NCBI GenBank assembly: GCA_018266055.1
Contig: JAFDYT010000005.1
Coordinates: 310,001 to 374,000 of the forward strand
Length of the DNA: 64,000 nucleotides
Direction of reading: 5' to 3'
Origin: Bacteroidota bacterium
GTDB lineage: Bacteria; Bacteroidota; Bacteroidia; Cytophagales; Cyclobacteriaceae
Every line of letters begins with the position of its first letter. Position 1 is the stretch's first letter. The notes under the pieces are model-generated. The model made no database searches. It was not told the DNA's origin and saw nothing but the letters and a program-made list of their open reading frames with translations. This document shows positions 1 to 7,325 of this stretch, one piece after another. Both the position numbers and the translations under genes were made by a program.

Positions 1-1493
1 GCGGTTCGCAGTACACTTTTGCTCGAGGCAGTGAAAAATCCTTTTAAGATTTTTACCGGTTGAAACGCTGACGTATAGAACGCAGGATAACTGCCAGCAA
101 GGAGACCAACTAATAAAAGTAAGGACACGCCGCCGAGCCAAAAGTTAATATTGTAAAAATTCAAGACCAGCTTTTCATTGACGAGCGTGCTGAAGTAGGG
201 CAGGGCCAGATACACCGCTCCCAATGACAACAAGCCTGCTCCAAATGCCAACAGCATTGATTCACATAGAAATTGAGCGATTAATGAATGCCTGAATGCG
301 CCGGTTACTTTGCGGATGGCTACTTCTTTAGATCTTCGCTGCGCACGAGCCGTACTCAGGTTGATGAAGTTGATACAGGCAATAACCAATAGCGCAAGTC
401 CGAGGATGCCCAACAGACGAATGATTTCGATGCGGCCTCCTGACTGCACACCATTTTCGAATCGCGAGTACAACCGCATTTTGGTGAGAGGAAACAGAAA
501 TACTTCGCGTGTTTTGGTGTCTTTATAATGCTTCTTCACCACGCCCTTCACCAGCTCATTAAACTCATCTGCGTTGACGCCTTCCCTAAGTTTGACATAA
601 GTGTAAACGGAGTTGAGCCCCCAGCGTACTTTCTTGCCCGTCACCATTTCCACCAATGAATAGGGGAGAATGTATTCAAACTTAAATTCAGTGTTAGTAG
701 GAAGATCTTTCAAAACGGCGGTGATGGTGACAGGCATTGACGCTTCGCCTTCACCGATGGTGACCGATTTTCCCATGGCTTCTTCGTCGCCGAATAATTC
801 ACGGGCAAACGTCTCAGTAATGGCAATTGACTTTGGATCTTTAAATGCGGTGCGCGCATCACCTTTGATTAGCGGAAAACTAAACATCGTCAGGAACGAA
901 GAGTCGGCGTAAGCGCCTGACGTTTTTAGAATTCTTTTTTGACCTTCTACAAACAGATGTTGCTCGCCCCAAGCTGCGTAACTGACGGCGGTTTCTACTC
1001 CCGCAAATTCCTCGTGCAGCGTTGGCGCCAGCACGCGTGGCGTAACATCCCAGCAGTTTATTTTTCCGTTGGCGATATCGCGATTCCAAACTTTGAAGAG
1101 ACGATCTTTGTCGGCGTGAAATTGATCATAGCTTAATTCCTGCTGAATCCAGATGAACAACAAGGCAAAAGAGGTGATGCCTAGTGCGAGACTGAATAAA
1201 TTGATAAACGAATAGGACTTACTTCGTCCCATCACACGCAAAGCCACTTTTAAATAATTGGTTAGCATATCAACCGTGTTAATGTTAGACTTTATTTTAT
1301 TGCGCAAAAGAATTCCCGGCCTGCAATAACGGATCGCGTTCCAGAGCAACCTTTGCTTCGCCTTTCTTTCATCGACTAGCCTTATGTCGCGCTGAAACTG
1401 CTGCAGCAAGTCGCCTTCGATCTCTTCGAGAAGTTGCGACGGGCAAAACTTTCGAAGGAGCTTTATTGCAAATGGAATAGACTCCGTTTCCAT
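1..1493 (-). CDS. ABC transporter permease, FtsX/MacB type (3' end outside window)
   Basis: The reading frame is open from an ATG at 1493 to the left edge, about 497 residues of a family that is usually 800-900. Residues 1-70 are the soluble prefix typical of Bacteroidota members (FCPSQLLEEIEGDLLQQF). A first membrane helix follows near residues 95-115 (YSFINLFSLALGITSFALLF), then a MacB-like periplasmic domain. A block of three helices begins near residue 370 and contains the FtsX-type motif RRSKEVAIRKVTGA. The second half of the protein, with another FtsX block, must lie outside the window. These permeases usually move lipids, lipoproteins or antimicrobials together with a LolD-like ATPase. 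The start lies 11 bp after the stop of a PadR regulator, so the two are probably one operon controlled by that repressor. The substrate cannot be told from sequence. Confidence 0.9.
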   Translation of the reverse strand, partial: METESIPFAIKLLRKFCPSQLLEEIEGDLLQQFQRDIRLVDERKAKQRLLWNAIRYCRPGILLRNKIKSNINTVDMLTNYLKVALRVMGRSKSYSFINLFSLALGITSFALLFIWIQQELSYDQFHADKDRLFKVWNRDIANGKINCWDVTPRVLAPTLHEEFAGVETAVSYAAWGEQHLFVEGQKRILKTSGAYADSSFLTMFSFPLIKGDARTAFKDPKSIAITETFARELFGDEEAMGKSVTIGEGEASMPVTITAVLKDLPTNTEFKFEYILPYSLVEMVTGKKVRWGLNSVYTYVKLREGVNADEFNELVKGVVKKHYKDTKTREVFLFPLTKMRLYSRFENGVQSGGRIEIIRLLGILGLALLVIACINFINLSTARAQRRSKEVAIRKVTGAFRHSLIAQFLCESMLLAFGAGLLSLGAVYLALPYFSTLVNEKLVLNFYNINFWLGGVSLLLLVGLLAGSYPAFYTSAFQPVKILKGFFTASSKSVLRT

Positions 1494-1504
1494 ATTTTTT
1501 TATT

Positions 1505-1834
1505 TCAGCCCACGATTTTCAACTGCGGCACCAGCTTCCACAATTCCATCCGCGATTCTTTCATCGCCTTTAGCATCGCCATACCGGCGTTGGTGATTGC
1601 GTAAATTCTTTTTCTGCGCCCGCCGCGTTCATTCGTCGATCCACCAAATGATGATTTGATAAAGCCTTTGTCTTCCAGACGGTAGAGTGTCACATGGATC
1701 GCGCTGAGGTTGGCGTCGCGTTTCACGCGGGTTTCCAATTCTTCGGCAATAGCCGCGCCATAGGCATCTTCCTGTAGCACGGCTACCAGTGTTAATATTA
1801 ATTCCTCAAACTCGCCGAGGTATTCTTTTCCCAT
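1505..1834 (-). CDS. PadR family transcriptional regulator
   Basis: The 109-residue product is a single winged-helix domain of the PadR family. The order is typical: LGEFEELILTLVAVLQ at the start, the recognition-helix region with LYRLEDKGFIKS, then the wing RRKRIYAITNAG and a short C-terminal helix used for dimerisation. PadR proteins are usually repressors released by small hydrophobic compounds or cell-envelope stress. In Bacteroidota they are commonly encoded directly before FtsX-type ABC permeases, as here (11 bp gap). It probably controls its own operon. No exact TAnnTTTG box was found upstream on this strand, so the promoter is not assigned. Confidence 0.9.
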   Translation of the reverse strand: MGKEYLGEFEELILTLVAVLQEDAYGAAIAEELETRVKRDANLSAIHVTLYRLEDKGFIKSSFGGSTNERGGRRKRIYAITNAGMAMLKAMKESRMELWKLVPQLKIVG

Positions 1835-1958
1835 ATCCTTCTATTTTGTTAAGCAAATAAAGCAAAAAAATTATTCGTTTTGAAAATGACGGGTAAGAAT
1901 AGTTTTTGTTTGCCCTACAGCGAGGCCCGCAAAACAATATTCCGACTGCAATCGACTG

Positions 1959-1990
1959 TTGGCAGAAGGAAATAAAATAGTCTAACTTTA
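1959..1990 (+). promoter_or_regulatory. Candidate promoter of the E2 gene
   Basis: TTG at 1959-1961 and TAACTTTA at 1983-1990 (one mismatch to TAnnTTTG) are separated by 21 bp, close to the Bacteroidota -33/-7 layout. Transcription would begin near 1996, giving a leader of about 16 nt before the ATG at 2012. Spacing is slightly long, so this is tentative. Confidence 0.3.
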
Positions 1991-2011
1991 CCTTTCAATT
2001 TATTTCCGATC

Positions 2012-3295
2012 ATGGCACAAGCAGAACTCCTCATGCCCAAAATGGGCGAAAGCATCATGGAAGCTACCATTTTGAAGTGGCTCAAAAAGCCGGGCGACAA
2101 AATTGAGCAGGATGAATCGGTGCTGGAAGTGGCCACCGACAAAGTGGATACTGAAGTGCCTTCGGTGTATGCTGGTGTGCTCAAAGAAATTCTTGCCAAA
2201 GAAGGAGAGGTGGTGAAAGTGGGCAAGCCCATTGCAATTATTACTACCGAGGCTACTCAAAGCAAATCAGCTGAACCTGAAACGGCGCTCATAGTAGAAA
2301 AGGCTGTTGTCAACGAAACCAAACCAGCGGTTGCTTTAGCTACCAATGGTCATGCGCCGGCTCTGGATTACAAGTCGTCTACCAGATTCTATTCTCCTCT
2401 GGTAAAAAATATTGCCAAAGAAGAAGGTGTGGCCGTTGCCGAATTGGAAACCATTTCCGGAACAGGCGCAGAAGGCCGTGTTACTAAGAAAGATATTTTA
2501 GGCTACGTTCAAAACAGAAAGCTGGGTGTTTCTATCGCAGCTACGCGCAGCAGTGCGGCGCCGCTGGTGCCTGCCTCTGTCAACGCCGGCGACGAGATCA
2601 TTCAGATGGACCGCATGCGCAAAATGATTGCTGAGCGCATGGTTGACAGCAAGCGGATTTCTCCGCACGTTACTTCTTTTGTGGAAGCCGACGTGACCAA
2701 CATTGTGTTTTGGCGCAATAAGATGAAAGGCGAATTCCAAAAGCGCGAAGGTGATGCCCTTACGTTTACGCCGATATTTATTGAAGCTGTGATCCAGTCG
2801 ATCAAGGATTACCCGATGATCAATGTGCAGGTGGATGGCGATCGAATTATCAAGAAGAAAGACATTAACATTGGAATGGCCGTGGCGCTTCCTTCCGGAA
2901 ATTTGATTGTGCCGGTGATCCGCAATGCCGATCAATACAACATTACTGGCTTGGCTAAAGTAGTCAACGACCTGGCCAAGCGTGCGCGCGACAATAAACT
3001 CAAACCGGATGAACTGGCCGGCGGAACATTTACCGTTTCCAATGTTGGTTCTTTCGGAAATGTGATGGGTACACCGATTATCATGCAACCGCAGGTAGCG
3101 ATTTTAGCGCTCGGTGCCGTGCAAAAGAAACCTTCAGTGATCGAAACACCGTACGGCGATGCGATTGCAATCCGTCACAAAATGTTCTTGTCGCATTCAT
3201 ACGATCATCGTGTGGTAGATGGTGCGCTGGGCGGAAGCTTTGTACGCCGGGTAGCAGACTATCTTGAAAAATTCGACATCAGTCGTTCGATCTGA
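2012..3295 (+). CDS. Dihydrolipoamide acyltransferase (E2 of a 2-oxo acid dehydrogenase complex)
   Basis: The 427-residue protein has the full E2 architecture. An N-terminal lipoyl domain (about 1-80) carries the lipoylation site in EVATDKVDTEVPS, with the lysine at residue 44. An Ala/Pro/Val-rich linker follows. The peripheral subunit-binding domain (about 128-170) has FYSPLVKNIAKEEGV and GRVTKKDIL. The C-terminal acyltransferase domain (about 195-427) ends with the catalytic DHRVVDG, His399 and Asp403. It transfers an acyl group from the E1-bound thiamine intermediate through lipoyl-lysine to CoA. One lipoyl domain and the DHRVVDGA motif fit a branched-chain or pyruvate E2; the substrate is not decided by the sequence, and E1/E3 genes are not adjacent. 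The gene converges on the kinase gene with a 5-bp gap. Confidence 0.93.
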   Translation: MAQAELLMPKMGESIMEATILKWLKKPGDKIEQDESVLEVATDKVDTEVPSVYAGVLKEILAKEGEVVKVGKPIAIITTEATQSKSAEPETALIVEKAVVNETKPAVALATNGHAPALDYKSSTRFYSPLVKNIAKEEGVAVAELETISGTGAEGRVTKKDILGYVQNRKLGVSIAATRSSAAPLVPASVNAGDEIIQMDRMRKMIAERMVDSKRISPHVTSFVEADVTNIVFWRNKMKGEFQKREGDALTFTPIFIEAVIQSIKDYPMINVQVDGDRIIKKKDINIGMAVALPSGNLIVPVIRNADQYNITGLAKVVNDLAKRARDNKLKPDELAGGTFTVSNVGSFGNVMGTPIIMQPQVAILALGAVQKKPSVIETPYGDAIAIRHKMFLSHSYDHRVVDGALGGSFVRRVADYLEKFDISRSI

Positions 3296-3300
3296 TCGAA

Positions 3301-4677
3301 TTATTTAGCGCGTGCTTTTTTAGCGTCGGATGAAATTTCAGGAAACACCTTGGTTGATTCCAGGCGTGTGATAGCCGAGTTAAATTCAAGACCAAAGCAG
3401 GTTACGTTTTCGTCGTCTTTCTGTTCGATAAAAATTTTGCCGTCGTTAATCTTTACAAAATAAGCGGCTACCGCCAATCCAAGTCCTGTGCCTTTGGCGC
3501 CGTTGGTGTCTTGCAGCGATGGCATCTGAAAGGTGAAAAGTTTTTCGCGAAGCGGCAGAGGAATCGGCATGCCCATGTTCTCAACCGTTAACCGTACTTT
3601 ATTTTCTTTCGTGATAAAGCAGTGAATTTTGACGTCGGTGCCGTTGTAGGCAAATTTGATGGCATTGGAAATCAGGTTTCGGATAGCGATGCGCACCATT
3701 TCTTCATCGGCAAAGACCGCGGGCATATCGTCCGAATGAACAATGATCCGAAGATCTTTATCGGCAGCCGACCGCTGAAAAAGTTTACTATCTTCTTCCA
3801 GGTGTTTGTGCAGGTTGAGCAACTTCATTTCAGGAGTGAATCCTTCCATTTGTGAACGTGACCATCTCACCAGGTTTTGCAAAAGCGATGTTACGTTGTT
3901 GAGTTGATTTCCTACATCATTCAAAAAGGGTTGCAATTCGTCGCCTTTGATATTTTGCGTTCGCTGCAGATGCAATAAAATGGAGAGCGAATTCATCGGC
4001 ACCGCCAGATCATGCGAGAGAATGGAGATAATCTTGTTCTTTTGCTGATTAAGATCTTCCACAATCTTTTTTTGTTTTTCAAGATCAGTGAATTGAATAA
4101 AATTTATTCGTCGCCGGTTTTCCAGCACAATACCTACGATGTGGATGTAAAGAAAAACCACAATCAGGTGCGGATATTGAGTAAAGTAAAAAGGTTCGCG
4201 CTTGATAAACTGCGAGAAAACTATGAATACCAAAAAGCACGCGGCGTTGAGTAGCAATGCATTTCTGAAACTTAGCCCGCTTGCTGTAACAACTAAAACT
4301 AAAATCAGAAACAACAAATTGGTGATGTAATACGGAGGCATCTTTCCAAACGTAGCCGTCACCATAGCACCACTAAAATTGAGAAACGCAATTATGGCTA
4401 CTCCCCAACGAATAGACCGCGCCGAAATGTTGGGCTTGAATGAGAGCGTCATTAATGTCGCGGCAATGCTGAGAATTATAGCGCGCGATGCCAGCACCAC
4501 CGAAAAATCACTGACGCGAAAATAGTCGATGATTAGAAACAAACTCATGCCAAACAACGTGATGAATGTAACCAGCCGGAAAGAAATCAGGTTTGAGGGC
4601 TGCACAAACCGATCGTAAGCATCTTCCTGCTCCTGCGGAAATTTCCAGATGTATCGATATCGGGAAAAAAAATGCAA
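3301..4677 (-). CDS. Membrane sensor histidine kinase
   Basis: The 458-residue protein starts with a short cytosolic segment (YRYIWKFPQEQEDAYDRFV). Six or so hydrophobic segments between about residues 33 and 185 form an integral membrane sensor without a large periplasmic domain. The dimerisation/phosphoacceptor region has SILSHDLAVPMNSL with His222, an H-box slightly different from the common HDLRTP. The ATPase domain shows the N-box IRNLISNAIKF, a G1 variant ENMGMPIP and the G2 box GTGLGLAV. No response regulator is adjacent, so it is an orphan. The only in-frame start before the upstream stop codon is TTG at 4677; the conserved-looking N-terminus argues for it over the internal ATG near residue 44. 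It is divergent from the trans-sulfuration gene, 52 bp away. Confidence 0.9.
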   Translation of the reverse strand: MHFFSRYRYIWKFPQEQEDAYDRFVQPSNLISFRLVTFITLFGMSLFLIIDYFRVSDFSVVLASRAIILSIAATLMTLSFKPNISARSIRWGVAIIAFLNFSGAMVTATFGKMPPYYITNLLFLILVLVVTASGLSFRNALLLNAACFLVFIVFSQFIKREPFYFTQYPHLIVVFLYIHIVGIVLENRRRINFIQFTDLEKQKKIVEDLNQQKNKIISILSHDLAVPMNSLSILLHLQRTQNIKGDELQPFLNDVGNQLNNVTSLLQNLVRWSRSQMEGFTPEMKLLNLHKHLEEDSKLFQRSAADKDLRIIVHSDDMPAVFADEEMVRIAIRNLISNAIKFAYNGTDVKIHCFITKENKVRLTVENMGMPIPLPLREKLFTFQMPSLQDTNGAKGTGLGLAVAAYFVKINDGKIFIEQKDDENVTCFGLEFNSAITRLESTKVFPEISSDAKKARAK

Positions 4678-4688
4678 GTTTGTAACGT

Positions 4689-4696
4689 TAATTTTG
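4689..4696 (+). promoter_or_regulatory. -7 promoter box of the trans-sulfuration gene
   Basis: TAATTTTG is a perfect match to TAnnTTTG, 33 bp before the ATG at 4730; the start of transcription would be near 4702. No TTG was found at the expected -33 position, which falls inside the start of the divergent kinase gene. Confidence 0.45.
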
Positions 4697-4729
4697 GGCT
4701 ACTAAATTAAGGAAATAAACACAGTGAAA

Positions 4730-5878
4730 ATGAAATTCGGAACAAAAGCTATTCATGCCGGCGTAGAGCCAGATCCTTCTACCGGAGCCATTATGACTCC
4801 TATCTTCCAAACTTCTACCTACGTACAGGAGTCCCCTGCTAAAAACAAGGGCTACGGATATGCCCGCGGCGCAAACCCAACGAGGAATGCCCTGCAAAAA
4901 AGTATTGCCGCTCTTGAAAATGGAAAATTCGGTTTATGCTTTTCTTCCGGAATGGGCGCCACTGATGCCGTGATCAAACTTCTGAAACCTGGCGACGAAG
5001 TCATTACCAGCAATGATTTGTATGGCGGCTCGTACAGGATGTTCACCAAAATCTTTCAGAAGTATGGCATCAAATTTCATTTCATTGACCTTACTAACAT
5101 TGAGAACGCAAAGGCGCTCATCAATGCCAACACAAAACTGCTTTGGGTGGAGACTCCCTCAAATCCGCTGATGAGCATCATCGATATAAAGGCATGCTGT
5201 GATCTTGGTAAAAAACATAATTTTTTAGTGGCAGTTGACAATACATTCGCTTCACCCTACCTGCAAAACCCGCTCGATCTTGGTGCCGACATTGTGATGC
5301 ATTCGGTGACGAAATACCTCGGCGGCCACAGTGATGTGGTGATGGGAGCACTGGTGGTGAACGACGAAAAACTGCGCGACGAACTGTACTTTATCCTCAA
5401 TTCCTGTGGAGCCGTGCCCGGCCCGCAAGACAGTTTTTTGGTGCTTCGCGGGGTAAAGACGCTACACCTGCGCCTGGAACGCCATTGCTTCAACGGTCGC
5501 AAAGTAGCCGAGTACCTGCGCAATCATCCTAAAGTAGGCAAAGTCTATTGGCCGGGGTTTCCTGATCATCCAAATCATGAAATCGCTAAAAAACAAATGC
5601 GCGATTTTGGCGGGATGCTATCCTTCACCCTGAAAAACGATAGCGTTGAAAACGCGATCACGCTAATGGAAAGTGTTGAATTATTTTCGCTGGCCGAGTC
5701 GCTCGGTGGTGTTGAGTCTTTGATCAATCACCCAGCCTCGATGACACACGCCAGTATTCCGCGCGAAGAAAGAATTAAAAATGGATTGAGCGACTCGCTT
5801 ATCCGTCTCAGCGTTGGAGTCGAGGACTATGAAGATTTGCTGGCCGATTTGGCTCAGGCCTTGGACAAATCAAAATAA
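4730..5878 (+). CDS. Trans-sulfuration family PLP enzyme (cystathionine gamma-synthase / gamma- or beta-lyase)
   Basis: The 382-residue protein is a full-length Cys/Met-metabolism PLP enzyme. The N-terminus FGTKAIHAGVEPDPSTGA and YGYARGANPTR are typical of the family. SSGMGATDAV is the phosphate-cup region, and DNTFASPYLQNPLDLGAD holds the pyridine-binding Asp. The Schiff-base lysine is in SVTKYLGGHSD. SLGGVESLINHPASMTHA is the C-terminal substrate-binding signature. These enzymes make or break C-S bonds in cystathionine, homocysteine or methionine metabolism; synthase and lyase activities cannot be separated by eye. GTG at 4724 is in frame, but ATG at 4730 gives the usual MKFGTKAIHAG start and is preferred. 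It is followed by a strong terminator. Confidence 0.93.
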   Translation: MKFGTKAIHAGVEPDPSTGAIMTPIFQTSTYVQESPAKNKGYGYARGANPTRNALQKSIAALENGKFGLCFSSGMGATDAVIKLLKPGDEVITSNDLYGGSYRMFTKIFQKYGIKFHFIDLTNIENAKALINANTKLLWVETPSNPLMSIIDIKACCDLGKKHNFLVAVDNTFASPYLQNPLDLGADIVMHSVTKYLGGHSDVVMGALVVNDEKLRDELYFILNSCGAVPGPQDSFLVLRGVKTLHLRLERHCFNGRKVAEYLRNHPKVGKVYWPGFPDHPNHEIAKKQMRDFGGMLSFTLKNDSVENAITLMESVELFSLAESLGGVESLINHPASMTHASIPREERIKNGLSDSLIRLSVGVEDYEDLLADLAQALDKSK

Positions 5879-5904
5879 ATTTAGACCGATAGCTATAAAC
5901 TAAA

Positions 5905-5937
5905 AAAGTCCAGTGTAGAAACTGGACTTTCTTTTTT
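5905..5937. terminator. Bidirectional rho-independent terminator
   Basis: A 10-bp stem (5905-5914 with 5921-5930, six-base loop) is followed by CTTTTTT on the + strand and by TTTTTT on the - strand. It sits between two convergent genes (ends 5878 and 5946) and can serve both. Confidence 0.85.
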
Positions 5938-5945
5938 ATAGCTTT

Positions 5946-6257
5946 TTAAGGCTTAGTTTGTGCATCGTGTTTTTGCCGGCGAATGTTTCGGCTGGCGCGG
6001 TTCTGCTCGCGCTTCAGTTTTTTGCGCTCTGCCGAGGTCACGGTGCCGTCGGCTTTTGCTCTTCGCTCGCTGCGGCGGATGTGGCGTTGTTGCGCATTTA
6101 GTCCTGCCGCTTCTTTGTTGGTGAGCTCACCGGAAGCACGGCCTTGACGAATGCGCGCACGTTGTTCCTTTTTGCGGGCATCCACTTTAGGAGTAGCATC
6201 TTGTGCGTAGGCGGCGGCGCCGATCAATAACATTGCAATCAATACCAGGTTTTTCAT
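5946..6257 (-). CDS. Small secreted basic protein with two degenerate EF-hand-like loops
   Basis: The ATG at 6257 gives 103 residues beginning with a clear signal peptide (MKNLVLIAMLLIGAAAYAQ). A longer frame exists upstream, but it would bury this signal, so the shorter start is chosen. The mature chain is rich in Arg, Lys, Glu and Ala. It contains two similar 14-residue segments, RASGELTNKEAAGL and KADGTVTSAERKKL, which resemble EF-hand loops (Gly at loop position 6, hydrophobic at 8, Glu at 12) but lack most of the acidic residues at positions 1 and 3. A conserved-looking tail, NRASRNIRRQKHD, follows. I recognise this pattern from short bacterial hypothetical proteins but know no function. 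It is monocistronic, between a shared terminator and the tRNA-Asn promoter. Confidence 0.75.
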   Translation of the reverse strand: MKNLVLIAMLLIGAAAYAQDATPKVDARKKEQRARIRQGRASGELTNKEAAGLNAQQRHIRRSERRAKADGTVTSAERKKLKREQNRASRNIRRQKHDAQTKP

Positions 6258-6350
6258 ATTTCTTTGTTTGTAAACTTTGACGAATAAACTCAATTCGGGT
6301 TTAATTTGGTCGATCGCCGATAAAAAGCCAGGAAAAATTTCTGGCGGGTA

Positions 6351-6381
6351 TTGGGGAATTAAGGTCAATCCGCTAATATTG
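6351..6381 (+). promoter_or_regulatory. Promoter of tRNA-Asn
   Basis: TTG at 6351-6353 and TAATATTG at 6374-6381 (one mismatch to TAnnTTTG) are separated by 20 bp, the expected Bacteroidota spacing. The predicted start near 6388 is about 5 nt before the mature tRNA. Confidence 0.55.
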
Positions 6382-6392
6382 CACTCCCAAAT

Positions 6393-6466
6393 TCTCCCTT
6401 AGCTCAGCTGGTTAGAGCATCTGACTGTTAATCAGAGGGTCCTTGGTTCAAGTCCAAGAGGGAGAG
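6393..6466 (+). tRNA. tRNA-Asn (anticodon GTT)
   Basis: A full cloverleaf can be drawn: acceptor TCTCCCT/AGGGAGA (6393-6399 with 6459-6465), D arm with AGCTGGTTAGAG, anticodon stem CTGAC... with loop CTGTTAA (anticodon GTT), and T arm with GGTTCAAGTCC. The discriminator is G6466. CCA is not encoded. A rho-independent terminator follows 8 nt later. Confidence 0.97.
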
Positions 6467-6473
6467 CAACTCG

Positions 6474-6506
6474 AAAAGCCCTATTCATCGTAGGGCTTTT
6501 TCTTTT
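6474..6506 (+). terminator. Terminator after tRNA-Asn
   Basis: Stem AAAAGCCCTA (6474-6483) with TAGGGCTTTT (6491-6500), seven-base loop, then a T-rich tail TTTTCTTTT. It also lies before the end of the convergent PhyH gene (6537). Confidence 0.85.
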
Positions 6507-6536
6507 ACAATCAGGGAGTTAAGGTAACAGCTGAAC

Positions 6537-7325
6537 TTAGCCTTTCAATCCTTTCAAGATGGCTTTTATTACCGGGCAATTATTGTCTCCAGACCTTTTA
6601 ATCGAAAAGTCATTTCTGGTCAACAGACCTGGTTGCGCCATGAACTTGGGATGCTTTCCGTGGTGATCTTGTGCCGCATGCACGATAAAGGGATGACATA
6701 GATAAACGGTACCGGCTTTTCCAGTCGCCTTGATTTCAGGTCGTTGTGGAATTGAAGAAATCTTTTTTGCCAGCTCCATAAACGAAAGACCCTTTTCGCC
6801 TTTTGGCTCCAAAATTTTTGCCACATCAAGGTGGGAACCAATCTTAATTAAGGTAGGAGCGTCGTGCTGCGACACATCCGAAAACAAAAAGAGCATAAGC
6901 AGACCCCGTCCTTTTGAGTGGATATTAATTCGCCAGTCAAAATAAGAAGAGGCATTCTCTCCGGGGTAGCTTGCATCTACATGCCAGCCAGTATCAGTTG
7001 CTTTTTCGGTGGACGGAAAACGTATGGGAAAGGACCCAAGCGTAGTTCGTGGATGCCAGTTTCCAATGCCAACCAATTGGTCGAATGCCTCATGCAGTAT
7101 GGGTGTATTTGCCGCTTTAATGAATGGCTCATGCCCGAGTTCACCGACCCGAACAACAGGCTTTGTCCATGTTTCATGCCGATCAGGGTCGCATCCCGTT
7201 TCCTTCCATAAAATAGAGACACAATCACGTGCAATGTCAGCTGAGAATGCATTCTCTAATTTGACGAACCCTTCGTCGACAAACTGATCAATTTGTTTTG
7301 TGGTTAACGCATTCAATCTGAGCAC
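6537..7325 (-). CDS. Phytanoyl-CoA dioxygenase (PhyH) family protein
   Basis: The 262-residue product has the PhyH double-stranded beta-helix features of Fe(II)/2-oxoglutarate oxygenases. The iron ligands are in TGWHVDAS (HxD) and in the distal LCHPFIVHAAQDH. The N-terminal helix reads QIDQFVDEGFVKLENAFS, as usual for PhyH proteins. It probably hydroxylates a small metabolite; the substrate is unknown. The start is a GTG at 7325 that directly follows the TAG stop of the serine hydrolase gene with no intervening base, so translation is probably coupled. The only near alternative is a TTG four codons in. A terminator hairpin shared with tRNA-Asn lies about 30 bp beyond the stop. Confidence 0.85.
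   Translation of the reverse strand: MLRLNALTTKQIDQFVDEGFVKLENAFSADIARDCVSILWKETGCDPDRHETWTKPVVRVGELGHEPFIKAANTPILHEAFDQLVGIGNWHPRTTLGSFPIRFPSTEKATDTGWHVDASYPGENASSYFDWRINIHSKGRGLLMLFLFSDVSQHDAPTLIKIGSHLDVAKILEPKGEKGLSFMELAKKISSIPQRPEIKATGKAGTVYLCHPFIVHAAQDHHGKHPKFMAQPGLLTRNDFSIKRSGDNNCPVIKAILKGLKG

Noticed and set aside
310-1136. Open frames on the + strand across the left edge
   Set aside because: They are shadows of the ABC permease, which is open on the minus strand from 1493 to base 1 and has clear family motifs.
2498-3088. A 196-residue open frame on the minus strand
   Set aside because: It lies wholly within the E2 gene and its translation is rich in His and Arg without domain features.
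4678-4729. SAM or B12 riboswitch before the trans-sulfuration gene
   Set aside because: The divergent gap is only 52 bp and holds no space for such a structure.
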